From Bacteroidales bacterium (GTDB lineage: Bacteria; Bacteroidota; Bacteroidia; Bacteroidales; GCA-2748055): DNA of 34,632 bases. The stretch's first letter is position 1, and each line of letters starts with the position of its first letter. The translations under genes were made by a program, and so were the position numbers. The stretch covers positions 1 through 34,632 of the forward strand of contig JAOZUK010000033.1 of the NCBI GenBank assembly GCA_029938715.1. The letters are read 5' to 3'. Below the pieces are notes generated by a model that saw only the letters and a list, made by a program, of their open reading frames with translations, was not told where the DNA came from and searched no databases. Shown piece by piece: positions 23,780 to 32,064 of the stretch.

Positions 23780-25187
23780 ATCCCTCACGCTCCATTTTTC
23801 CCCACGAATTCCGGTTAAATACTTTATCCAGGTTGCCTTTGATGGACATTAACATCACCATGGGATGGTAAAATATCGGTTCCAGAAATGCGGTTCCAAT
23901 GAGTCTCAATACATCCATCTTTTTTTCGTATTTATGGTAGGTCATCTCCTCGAAGAGAACCGACCAGATAGAGAGGGAAACTGCGAAAAAATAGACGAAT
24001 CCAAACAACAGCAGAAAGAAGGGCCAGTTGAGATTTCCTGTAATTGCCAGGAAGATAAACCAGAGAATACCCAGGAATTCAATAATGGGTGCCAGGTACT
24101 CAAACACCAACCAGTAGGGATAACCCAGCATCCCCAGTTTTCCGTATTTAGCGTTGAGAAACAACTTCCTGTGTGTAAACAGGGTCTCCATGGTTCCCCG
24201 GGTCCACCTGCTTCGTTGCCTGGCAAGTACCTTTATGGTAGAGGGAACTTCAGTCCAGCACAGGGGATCGGGAATGTAAACCACATCATAACCCTGGCCC
24301 TTGTCGGCCATATAGCGTCTCATCCGTACCACCAGCTCCATATCCTCCCCCACTGTATTGGTGTGATAGCCTCCCGACTGTATGACCACTTCGCGATCGA
24401 ACATACCCAGAGCACCTGAAATCAACAGGAGTCCATCCAGCTCACTCCATGCCATTCTTCCCATGAGGAATGCACGGGTATACTCCATCACCTGGGCCCG
24501 TGGAATAAACTTTTTTGGAAGATTCACCTTATTGATATGACCGCCCGAAATTTCACATGAATTAGCTATGCGGATGACTCCGCCAGTTCCTATCACCCTC
24601 TTCTCCTTGGCCTCCATAAAAGGTTTAACCATCTTCAGCAGGGCATCAGGTTCCATGATTGAATCGGCATCGATACTAACCACCAGATCGTTCTTGCAAA
24701 CATTCAGTCCTGCATTTAAGGAATCTGCCTTACCGCCATTGATCTTATCAATTATAGTGAGCTTTTTAAAAGAACGGTTTTTAGACTTATACACCCCACG
24801 AATCCGCTTACAGGGCAAATGGTAGTCAAAATAATAGTTGACCTTTTCCATTTCATAGGTCTTTATCATCTTCTCCATGGAATTGTCGCTACTGCCATCG
24901 TTGACCACCACCACCTCAAAATTGTTATAGTAAAGGGAGAGGAGTGTTCTGATATTGTCTTCAATGGTCTGGCTTTCGTTGTATGCCGGAGCAATCACTG
25001 AAATGGAGGGAGCCAACGGAGAAGAGACGATGGAATTGTAATCCACATAACTGTTCTTGCGAAGGTATTTCCGCAAAGAGATGGCGGAGAAGATGGTTAA
25101 TATCAGATAAGTACTGAATATCAATACAGTAATAATAAAAACTGCATTCAGTATAAAAAATTTCAAGGCGCTAAAAAGTTCATCCAT
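23766..25187 (-). CDS. processive family 2 glycosyltransferase (polysaccharide synthase-like)
   Basis: 473 residues. One N-terminal membrane helix (about 9-35) precedes a GT-A domain (about 60-340) with SVIAPAYNES, VVVNDGSSD, D173-A-D175 (metal/UDP-sugar), G-E281-D282 (catalytic base) and Q324-RSRW (the QxxRW of processive synthases), then about three C-terminal helices (about 355-445). This set matches PgaC, hyaluronan and cellulose-type synthases that polymerise a sugar and push it through the membrane; the sugar cannot be read. It is last in a five-gene operon, 2 bases after the HEAT-repeat gene, and overlaps the end of the broken reductase gene by 14 bases on the opposite strand. Confidence 0.88.
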   Translation of the reverse strand: MDELFSALKFFILNAVFIITVLIFSTYLILTIFSAISLRKYLRKNSYVDYNSIVSSPLAPSISVIAPAYNESQTIEDNIRTLLSLYYNNFEVVVVNDGSSDNSMEKMIKTYEMEKVNYYFDYHLPCKRIRGVYKSKNRSFKKLTIIDKINGGKADSLNAGLNVCKNDLVVSIDADSIMEPDALLKMVKPFMEAKEKRVIGTGGVIRIANSCEISGGHINKVNLPKKFIPRAQVMEYTRAFLMGRMAWSELDGLLLISGALGMFDREVVIQSGGYHTNTVGEDMELVVRMRRYMADKGQGYDVVYIPDPLCWTEVPSTIKVLARQRSRWTRGTMETLFTHRKLFLNAKYGKLGMLGYPYWLVFEYLAPIIEFLGILWFIFLAITGNLNWPFFLLLFGFVYFFAVSLSIWSVLFEEMTYHKYEKKMDVLRLIGTAFLEPIFYHPMVMLMSIKGNLDKVFNRNSWGKMEREGFKKS

Positions 25188-25189
25188 CG

Positions 25190-26461
25190 CTAATAGATCC
25201 TGCCATCAAGAACATGCCTGATGATGATTTGATAATTTTTATATTCCGACTTGGATTTCATCAACTTGATGAGCATGGAGATACCAGGTTCATCTGTGTT
25301 TTCCATGGCTTTGGTGGCCTGAATCTGCAATTGCACATCATCTTCCATATCGAGCACCGATTTAAGGAACCCCAGGTGCTGCTCTTCAGGAATCTTTGCA
25401 AAGCTTGTCAATATCTCCAGCTTGTTTTTATGCGACTCTTTTTCATACACCCTCTCCATGGCAGGCAAGGAGTCCGATAGCTCGATCTCTCCACACACCC
25501 TGTAAGCCGTGTTCCGTACATTCTCATTCTCGTGTTCAAAGAGGGGAATCACAGATTCCGACGAACTCAACTGCTTGAACCATGCGGCCATCTCCAGTGC
25601 AAACATTACCACACTGAGGTTCTCTGACTTAAACCAGACTTCAAATTCCGGAACTTCCAGGTTGTGCTGGATCAATAACTCGTGGAGGGTAACCTGTTCC
25701 CAGACAGCCAGTGGTTTCTCCATATAATGCAGGAAGTGATAGGGATTATCATCTGACAGCCGCACCATGGCAATCTGGGCCTCCATCCTTACAATTTCAT
25801 TGTTGGAATTCAGGCTATCTAAGATCTTCTCTGATGCTTCCCTGATGTTCATATAGGCCAGCTCCCTGATTCCCTTCACATTCTCATGCCATTTCTTGCT
25901 GTAGGCTTTTTTAAGAGAGTCTTCTTTGAGACCCAGAAAAAGGTATAACTCTTTAATGGTTTCCTTGATCTCTCCCTTCAGGTTGATACTCAGATCGATC
26001 ATCTGGTCGATTAACAGCTGGCGTTCAAATCTGTTGGCAGCAATCTCCTCAAGGTCCTTACGGACTTCATCCTGCTTCTCCTCTTCGAACAGGTAGTCCA
26101 TTAGTTTTAACTGATAGACTTCTTTCAGGTATAGGCGCTGTTTTTCCTCCCTCTGCAATCTATTCCTGTTCAGTAGAATAATAATGAGTAGCACCACCAG
26201 GGTAACAATTGAATAGAGGATCACCACATTGAGAATCGTGATAAAGAGCGGAGATTTACCAAATTTCTCCCGGACCACCCTGGAATAGCGACTCAATGCC
26301 AGAGACAAATCCGAAGCCTCAGCGATTGTATCCTGCTCAGCAAATGATGCAGAATCTGCAGGTGCAGAAGGGGTATGTTCCTGGGCAACGGAGTAATCCA
26401 ATCCGGAAAAGATCAGAATCAGGACCAGGAAAACAGTTTTATGATAGCCTATAAGTCCCAC
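25190..26461 (-). CDS. membrane-anchored HEAT-repeat protein
   Basis: 423 residues, starting at GTG (no ATG nearby), overlapping the YaiO-like gene by 13 bases. A signal peptide (about 1-26) and short Ser/Ala/Asp-rich linker lead to a membrane helix (about 72-98) followed by NRNRLQREEKQR. By the positive-inside rule, the C-terminal part is cytoplasmic. That part is all helical, with HEAT/PBS-lyase-like repeats (VRMEAQIAMVRLSD, VIPLFEHENENVRNTAYRVCG, DVQLQIQATKAMENT). HEAT repeats are protein-binding scaffolds; here a role in holding the glycosyltransferase or the receiver protein encoded in the same operon is the natural guess (inference). Confidence 0.75.
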   Translation of the reverse strand: MGLIGYHKTVFLVLILIFSGLDYSVAQEHTPSAPADSASFAEQDTIAEASDLSLALSRYSRVVREKFGKSPLFITILNVVILYSIVTLVVLLIIILLNRNRLQREEKQRLYLKEVYQLKLMDYLFEEEKQDEVRKDLEEIAANRFERQLLIDQMIDLSINLKGEIKETIKELYLFLGLKEDSLKKAYSKKWHENVKGIRELAYMNIREASEKILDSLNSNNEIVRMEAQIAMVRLSDDNPYHFLHYMEKPLAVWEQVTLHELLIQHNLEVPEFEVWFKSENLSVVMFALEMAAWFKQLSSSESVIPLFEHENENVRNTAYRVCGEIELSDSLPAMERVYEKESHKNKLEILTSFAKIPEEQHLGFLKSVLDMEDDVQLQIQATKAMENTDEPGISMLIKLMKSKSEYKNYQIIIRHVLDGRIY

Positions 26462-27633
26462 TTCTTTATTTTAAAGTAAAAGCCTGTTCTGAAGTCATAC
26501 CTGTTTCGATACTGCTGATAGTCATACTCTTCGTAAGCATATCCAAGGGTAACCTCAAAACGTAACCCAGGATTCAGCTGCCTCGAGTAACCCAGTTTGA
26601 AGGATAGGGCATTGAGCCGGTCCAGATCGGAAACCACAAGCAAAGGTTCATCAGGGGATGTACCATAACCGATGGTTCCGCTTATATAATCGTATTTGCT
26701 GGCAAGATATCTCCTGGCATGTAAATACCACGAGCTTGAGATTCCATAATCTTTACTAAAGAGATAGCTTCTTAGGGAAATATAGTAGTTCCCGAAATAC
26801 TTCTCTCCTGAAAGGGTAAAGAAGGTAAAATGTTCGTTCCAGTAGAAATAGCGCAATCCGGCTGATACGCCAAATCCTTTAGGTAAAACGCGCCAGTACT
26901 CCAGGGCCGCACGGTGATCGGGCAGGAAATCAATGCTCCCGGAAGGAGAGAAACCGTACCCTGCCAGCACAGAGTTTTTCTCTCCCAGGTTAAAATAGGC
27001 ATCAAGGTTAAACTGGATATCGCCTGATAGACCCTCAAAGCCCGGATGATACCCTGCATTTACATAGGGCATATAGGTTACAATTTCGGTGGGAAGAATG
27101 GCTCCGGCAGTGAGCATGTGCCAGTTCCTCACATAGGGAACGCTAAAATGATCGTAAGAATAGGCCGCAATAATTTCGGGCTTTTCTACTGTTCTCACAT
27201 CCTGCTGTCTGGCCAGCAATAGCTTCTCCTGGACCTCTGTTAGATCGGGGTCTATCTCCAAAGCCTGGTTTCCAAAGCCTTCAAGCTTCTCCCAATCGTT
27301 CTCCCAGTAGGCCAGATCAACACCCAAAAGGTATGCCTCCAGTAAGGTTGAGTCCTCCGCAAGTACTTTATCCAGGATGGCATAAGCCGAATCATAGGAC
27401 GCTTCCCACCCATATAGTCTGGCCAGGTAGAGGGTTACATCATGATATCCGGGATTCTCTTCCAGCAACTGATACCCTGTCTTTTTTGCCAATGCATACT
27501 CCTGATCGGCAGCCTGCTGCCTCATAAGTGCAAAACCTTCTTCAGGGGTCTTATAGGTCGGATCGGATTCTTGCGACCAGACCGGGACATGGAGCATCCA
27601 TGCACATATTACAATAACTAATACCTTTTGCAT
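26449..27633 (-). CDS. TPR + YaiO-family outer-membrane beta-barrel protein
   Basis: 394 residues from the ATG at 27633 (a TTG at 27645 would overlap the receiver gene). A signal peptide (MQKVLVIVICAWMLHVPVWSQ) precedes tetratricopeptide-like helices (about 25-150; DVTLYLARLYGWEASYDSAYAILDK, LEAYLLGVDLAYWENDWEKLEGF). A beta-rich barrel of the YaiO family follows (about 155-394), with repeated aromatic strands ending RYDFRTGFYFKIKKWDL. The TPR plus barrel build is that of exopolysaccharide export porins such as PgaA and BcsC, though shorter. With a processive synthase in the same operon, an export pore is likely; YaiO itself has no firm function. Confidence 0.82.
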   Translation of the reverse strand: MQKVLVIVICAWMLHVPVWSQESDPTYKTPEEGFALMRQQAADQEYALAKKTGYQLLEENPGYHDVTLYLARLYGWEASYDSAYAILDKVLAEDSTLLEAYLLGVDLAYWENDWEKLEGFGNQALEIDPDLTEVQEKLLLARQQDVRTVEKPEIIAAYSYDHFSVPYVRNWHMLTAGAILPTEIVTYMPYVNAGYHPGFEGLSGDIQFNLDAYFNLGEKNSVLAGYGFSPSGSIDFLPDHRAALEYWRVLPKGFGVSAGLRYFYWNEHFTFFTLSGEKYFGNYYISLRSYLFSKDYGISSSWYLHARRYLASKYDYISGTIGYGTSPDEPLLVVSDLDRLNALSFKLGYSRQLNPGLRFEVTLGYAYEEYDYQQYRNRYDFRTGFYFKIKKWDL

Positions 27634-27641
27634 AATGGAAA

Positions 27642-28004
27642 TCAATTCTCAGGGGTGAAGGAATTGACCATATTCGCCAGTACATGAGGATCAAATGGTT
27701 TGGTCAGGTATCCTTTTGCGCCAAGCTCCAGGGCGTGATCTTTTGTCTCTTTAAGTGTAATACTTGATATGATTATCACCGGTATTTTCTTTTCAAATTT
27801 CGTATTTACATACCGAACCAGCTCCAGTCCCTTGGTGAAAGGCATGTTAATATCAGTTATCACCAGGTCAATCTTCTGTTCATCCAATAATCTGACTCCC
27901 TGGTCACCATCCACTGCTTTAATCACTTCATGTCCCTCTTTTTTAAGAGAGAACTCAAGAGCCCTAAGGGTCAATAAATTATCTTCACAAACAAGGATCT
28001 TCAT
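27642..28004 (-). CDS. single-domain response regulator (receiver only)
   Basis: 120 residues making one CheY-like receiver domain. The acidic pocket E7-D8, phospho-acceptor D51 (ITDINMP), S81 at the switch Thr/Ser position (IIISS) and K102 (LTKPF) are all present, so it should be phosphorylated. There is no output domain, so it must act through another protein; the HEAT-repeat scaffold or glycosyltransferase of the operon are candidates. No histidine kinase is encoded in this window. It lies 24 bases after the glycosidase-like gene and 8 before the YaiO-type gene. Confidence 0.92.
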   Translation of the reverse strand: MKILVCEDNLLTLRALEFSLKKEGHEVIKAVDGDQGVRLLDEQKIDLVITDINMPFTKGLELVRYVNTKFEKKIPVIIISSITLKETKDHALELGAKGYLTKPFDPHVLANMVNSFTPEN

Positions 28005-28028
28005 AGCCTCCGATCATTCATACGAGAA

Positions 28029-30659
28029 TTACTGAATAAGGATACGGTGTTGCTCCAGAATTTGATCAACTTTCACATTAAATAGGTAGATGCCAGGTAC
28101 CACATCCTTCATATCAATCCATGTGGTCGACCCTTCAAGCTCTATTTCCATCACCACTCTGCCCATCACATCAACCACCCGTAAGGATGCATCCTGGTAA
28201 GAATCCCGGGTTTTAATGCAGAACCGCTCCTTACCAGGATTTGGAAATACCGAGCTATGCATCTGGTGAGTATGTTGCAATGCTCCGGTAGGGAAGCCGA
28301 CCTTAAGAAAGACCGGGATCAGTGAGGAAAATGTTTCACCATCATTCAAATAGTACATGAAGAAATCATCGCCTTTATAGTCGGGACGAGGAATGTAGTT
28401 AAAACTTCCATCGGGGTGCAGAAAGAGATTTCCATTATCAGTGGAGCTTCCAATGGGCAATAAAGCCTGTAATTGATTACCATCCAGGTCCATATCATTT
28501 GCAAGCAGGCCAGCTTCTGCTCCCACATCCAGTGGACTGCCAGGCCATACTTCAAAAGTATCCGCAAAACCAATGGGAGGCGAATTAAATGAGGGCAGCA
28601 TCTGCTTCAGATAGTGAAATGATTGTTTTTTTCGCTCAATGGGTGGATCATTGAAGATCTTCTCGTGATCCCAGGGAGCCCATGTATGGCGTTCAGACTG
28701 GTAGAGGTCCTCACCCAGGGAAACTGTAACCGCTATCCCATCGGTTAGGGTATCCCGCTGATCAATGACCAGCTCGCTGCCCTCCATATGTGAGACATAG
28801 TGCATGGCCCTGCTTACCGTAGGGGCCGTATAATTGATTAGCGTCCAGGGAATCCTGATCTCAAGACTGTCATTGAAAATGGTAACCGCATTGAGAAATT
28901 GATATGGATCATCAAAATCGGAGATAGTAAGCTTTCCGATATACTGTGTGATGTTATACTGGTAGCTGGTCTTCCACCTGACCAGGTTCCATAATCCTGT
29001 ATCGGCCCGACTCGAAACAACGGTGTCGAGTCTGTCAAGTGCTTTAATCCCATAGACATCGTAAGACGGGATGACAAACAGATCGGCTCTTGAGCCTGTC
29101 ATGGGAATCTCCAGTGCAAACTCAGCCCGCAGGGTATCCGGCCCTGATCCCAGTGAGATTCCGTTGGGAAGTATGGATTCTCCCAGAGACTTATCATAGG
29201 TGTCCAGTGCAATCCAGAGGGTATCGTTCAGAAATTTTTCAGTGTCCATATGAATCCTTATTCTGAAATAGGTATAATCTGAATGGACCTTGATCCTTTG
29301 GATGGATTGGTTGGGAAAGCTCCCTGCCTCAGTATAGGGAGCCGGTGGGGGTGTATAGGAGAGAATTCCAAAATTCTGTTCGGGAGAGGTGATGTTATGC
29401 CACAAATGTCTGTAGGATCTGTCAGAGTATGGATTGGTAATCCAGGTTTGCTTAAACCACTCATCAATCAGAGAAAATTGTATCCCGCCGGCGCAGCCGG
29501 ATTCACGAATGTTATCCAGCATCCGTAAGGTATATTTCCCCTGCTCCTGTTCCGAAAGCTCCCCATGATTCATTCCCGAAGGGGTCTGATGCCCGCTCCC
29601 CCAGCTGGTTGGCACACCAAATTCAGCGATGACCAGAGGGATATCCTTATAATGATCTTTCAATTCTTTGAGATAGCCCAGGTAACTGTTGGGACCTATT
29701 GAATCGGTCTCAAAACCGTATCCCGGATCCTGAATGATAAAATCGGGATAGTAGGGATAGGCATGATAACCTATAAAAAATCCTCCTGAGGATTCGGATA
29801 CCTCCAGATTTGCCAGGTCAATCTTCTCCAGGTCTTCCGAGCTGCCAATGTTATATTGCTCCGTAGGATGGATAAGTGGATCCAGGGTGGGCCATGATGA
29901 AAAACCGGTGGGCCTCACCGACTGGTATTGCTCCTGCTCGTAGATCATCAGGCTATCGAGCCGTTCTGTAAGCCATACTTCCACGGGATCTCCTTCTGCC
30001 AGCGAAAAAAATGTTCCGCTATGGCTGGTAATTTCAGCATGATTCTGGTTGGTAAGGGCCACCTCACCCGGAAAGATCTCCCTTCCCGGAAGAAACCCGA
30101 GTACCCACGGAGAGATATCCGTAGAAAAAGTGCCATAAGCCTTACCAAACCTATGACCTATTTCCAGATCTCCATGTACAGCACTAACCACCTCCCTGAT
30201 CTCCTGCCCAAATTCCGGAGTCATTTCATACAGGTCCCTGGCTGCTTCATTCTCCTCCAGCCAGATTCCATGAATGACCAGCAGGGGATTCTGGGGATGA
30301 TCAAGATTGTACAGGGAAAGTTCTTCATAAAACCTTGGAAAATGAAGGGTATAGAGTCTGATGGCATTGTAGCCTGCCTCTTTAATAAGGCCGAACCAAC
30401 GACGGTAGTCTTCCCTGGTTGCTGCCAGGTTTCCAGGTTGTGTTCCAGGCAGCGATATACCCAGATTAATTCCCTTTACAAAGAGCGGAACATAGGCCGA
30501 CCCATTCCAGATTGCAAACTGGGCATCCTTGATGGTATAGGCGCCTTTATATGGATCTTTCGCCTCAATCTGAAGCCTTTCCTGGCTAAATCCAGGAGCA
30601 GCAAGCGTGGTGACAAAAACGACGACCAGGAAAGCAGTTTTTCGTAGGGATAAATTCAT
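28029..30659 (-). CDS. secreted clan GH-A glycosidase-like protein with Ig-like and T9SS domains
   Basis: 876 residues, first gene of the operon. A signal peptide (about 1-25) is followed by a TIM-barrel domain (about 45-420) with GYNAIRLYTLHFPRFYEEL, GFLPGREIFPGE (E194, possible acid/base) and LVIAEFGVPTSWG (E346, probable nucleophile). This arrangement recalls GH2/GH5/GH17/GH72-type clan A enzymes, but no single family is certain. A beta-sandwich region (~440-680) precedes a cadherin/Big_9-like tandem Ig domain (~695-790, LLANDMDLDGNQL...GSFNYIPRPDYKGDDFFMYYLND) and a T9SS type A sorting domain (~800-876, SVFPNPGKERF...). It is probably exported to the surface to trim or remodel the polysaccharide made by the operon. 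Confidence 0.78.
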   Translation of the reverse strand: MNLSLRKTAFLVVVFVTTLAAPGFSQERLQIEAKDPYKGAYTIKDAQFAIWNGSAYVPLFVKGINLGISLPGTQPGNLAATREDYRRWFGLIKEAGYNAIRLYTLHFPRFYEELSLYNLDHPQNPLLVIHGIWLEENEAARDLYEMTPEFGQEIREVVSAVHGDLEIGHRFGKAYGTFSTDISPWVLGFLPGREIFPGEVALTNQNHAEITSHSGTFFSLAEGDPVEVWLTERLDSLMIYEQEQYQSVRPTGFSSWPTLDPLIHPTEQYNIGSSEDLEKIDLANLEVSESSGGFFIGYHAYPYYPDFIIQDPGYGFETDSIGPNSYLGYLKELKDHYKDIPLVIAEFGVPTSWGSGHQTPSGMNHGELSEQEQGKYTLRMLDNIRESGCAGGIQFSLIDEWFKQTWITNPYSDRSYRHLWHNITSPEQNFGILSYTPPPAPYTEAGSFPNQSIQRIKVHSDYTYFRIRIHMDTEKFLNDTLWIALDTYDKSLGESILPNGISLGSGPDTLRAEFALEIPMTGSRADLFVIPSYDVYGIKALDRLDTVVSSRADTGLWNLVRWKTSYQYNITQYIGKLTISDFDDPYQFLNAVTIFNDSLEIRIPWTLINYTAPTVSRAMHYVSHMEGSELVIDQRDTLTDGIAVTVSLGEDLYQSERHTWAPWDHEKIFNDPPIERKKQSFHYLKQMLPSFNSPPIGFADTFEVWPGSPLDVGAEAGLLANDMDLDGNQLQALLPIGSSTDNGNLFLHPDGSFNYIPRPDYKGDDFFMYYLNDGETFSSLIPVFLKVGFPTGALQHTHQMHSSVFPNPGKERFCIKTRDSYQDASLRVVDVMGRVVMEIELEGSTTWIDMKDVVPGIYLFNVKVDQILEQHRILIQ

Positions 30660-30698
30660 GATATGTGCCGGACTTCAGGAAGTAATAAAATGTTACAC

Positions 30699-30706
30699 CA
30701 AAGGTA
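30699..30706 (-). promoter_or_regulatory. -7 promoter element TACCTTTG of the polysaccharide operon
   Basis: On the minus strand this is a perfect TAnnTTTG match, about 40 bases before the glycosidase-like ATG. The -33 region is occupied by the palindrome at 30714-30725. Confidence 0.6.
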
Positions 30707-30728
30707 GATATACATCTACGTAGATATA
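30704..30728. promoter_or_regulatory. palindrome and direct repeat at the -33 region
   Basis: ATCTACGTAGAT (30714-30725) is a perfect 12-bp palindrome, and GTAGATATA occurs twice, at 30704 and 30720. A protein bound here would cover the -33 region of the operon promoter, so it is a candidate operator. The copies of AATGTTAC at 30689 and 30733 frame the site. Confidence 0.5.
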
Positions 30729-30748
30729 TGTTAAATGTTACCTGTCAG

Positions 30749-32014
30749 TTATCCAATATCCTTGATGACGAGCTCAATATTTTGCACTCCGCGCTGCTCC
30801 ATGATCAACTCCTTATTGATCATTACCCTGTCGATGGTAGATTGGTCGAAGTACCTGATAGTAACCAGTTCAAGCCCTGTCTGATAAACAACCTTGTACT
30901 TCTCTTCCAGGGCATCCACCACAAGTCTCAGTCTTCGTCTGTCGTTGTTGACAATCATTTTAAAACTGATGGCCGAATTTTGCATCAGGTTAATTCTCAT
31001 TCCATATTGATTAAGGATCCCGAAGATCTCCTCAAGGTTGTTCTCGTTGATAAAAGAAAAATCGAGGGGTGATATACGTAACAGTACCTGATCCATCTTA
31101 AAAATGAAGGAGGGAGTCAGTTTATTATAAGTAAGATTTCCCACCAGGGTACCGGGAGCATCCGGATTAACAAACGATTTCACATGAAGGTTGATGTTCT
31201 TGTTCTGAAGCGGTTTGATGGTCTTGGGATGTATAACACTGGTGCCGAAGTAGGCCAGCTCAATGGCGTCGAGGTAGGAGAGCTTTTCAAGCAATATGGT
31301 GTCATCAAAGTATTTGGGATCGGCATTTAGTACTCCAGGCACATCCTTCCATATGGTAACGCTTTCTGTCTTAAGCATATACGCCAATATGGCCGCGGTA
31401 TAATCTGAGCCTTCCCTTCCCAGTGAAGTGGACTGGTCATTGATGGTGGCTCCCAGAAAACCCTGGGTGATCAGGATGCGCTCTCCGTTAAATTTAAAGT
31501 GCTCATTCACCAGCTGGGAAGAGAGCTCCCAGTCCACCCTTGCTTCCCGCCACCGGTTATCCGTCTTTAGGGATTTCCGAATATCCATCCAACGGGTGGG
31601 GACATTAGACACGTTTAAAAAATGACTTATGATGGTCGTAGATAGCAATTCGCCAAAGCAGATCAACTGATCATAATCATAGTCATAATTAAGTGTGGGG
31701 TCTTTGGTTAACCGGGCATCCAACTCATCAAACAGGTTTTCCACATCGCTGTATACCTTGTGATCCTGATCAGGAAACAATCCACCAACGACCTCCATAT
31801 GAGATAACTTCAACGCTTCAAACTTCTGTCTGAAGCACTCCCTGTTCTCACCCGCATAACACTCTATGATCTTCTCCAGTGCATTGGTGGTCTTTCCCAT
31901 GGCTGAAACCACTACTACAATTTCTTCTGAATCGTATCGCTGAAGTATCTCTACTATATTCTTTACTGCTTCAGCACTTTTTACTGAAGCTCCACCAAAT
32001 TTGAACACAAACAT
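30749..32014 (-). CDS. aspartate kinase (monofunctional)
   Basis: It phosphorylates L-aspartate to 4-phospho-aspartate, the first step toward lysine, threonine, methionine and isoleucine, in the cytoplasm. 421 residues: the N-terminal kinase motif FKFGGASVKS (4-13), VVVVSAMGKTTNAL (35-48), SLGREGSDYTAAILA (the R(G/E)GSD site) and WKDVPGVLNADPK in the catalytic domain (to about 275). Tandem ACT domains (about 285-421) are there for amino-acid feedback. REGSD instead of RGGSD is a variant I associate with Bacteroidota enzymes. A TAnnTTTG box (32047-32054) gives it its own promoter, and the polysaccharide operon follows 89 bases after its stop. Confidence 0.93.
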   Translation of the reverse strand: MFVFKFGGASVKSAEAVKNIVEILQRYDSEEIVVVVSAMGKTTNALEKIIECYAGENRECFRQKFEALKLSHMEVVGGLFPDQDHKVYSDVENLFDELDARLTKDPTLNYDYDYDQLICFGELLSTTIISHFLNVSNVPTRWMDIRKSLKTDNRWREARVDWELSSQLVNEHFKFNGERILITQGFLGATINDQSTSLGREGSDYTAAILAYMLKTESVTIWKDVPGVLNADPKYFDDTILLEKLSYLDAIELAYFGTSVIHPKTIKPLQNKNINLHVKSFVNPDAPGTLVGNLTYNKLTPSFIFKMDQVLLRISPLDFSFINENNLEEIFGILNQYGMRINLMQNSAISFKMIVNNDRRRLRLVVDALEEKYKVVYQTGLELVTIRYFDQSTIDRVMINKELIMEQRGVQNIELVIKDIG

Positions 32015-32046
32015 TATAAAAATCTATTAATTCGTAAACCAGGGGG

Positions 32047-32054
32047 CAAAAGTA
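32047..32054 (-). promoter_or_regulatory. -7 promoter element TACTTTTG of the aspartate kinase gene
   Basis: A perfect TAnnTTTG match on the minus strand in the 50-bp gap between the glycerate kinase stop and the aspartate kinase start. It gives a leader of about 27 bases, beginning in CCCCC. Confidence 0.6.
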
Positions 32055-32064
32055 GCAATATTTG

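Noticed and set aside
23865-24419. 184-codon + strand open frame
   Set aside because: Antisense to the glycosyltransferase catalytic domain, which carries DxD, ED and QxxRW motifs; no sign of its own coding character.
29928-30647. 239-codon open frame on the + strand
   Set aside because: It lies wholly opposite the glycosidase-like gene, has no recognisable domain and no promoter; the minus-strand frame has a signal peptide, TIM-barrel motifs and a T9SS domain.
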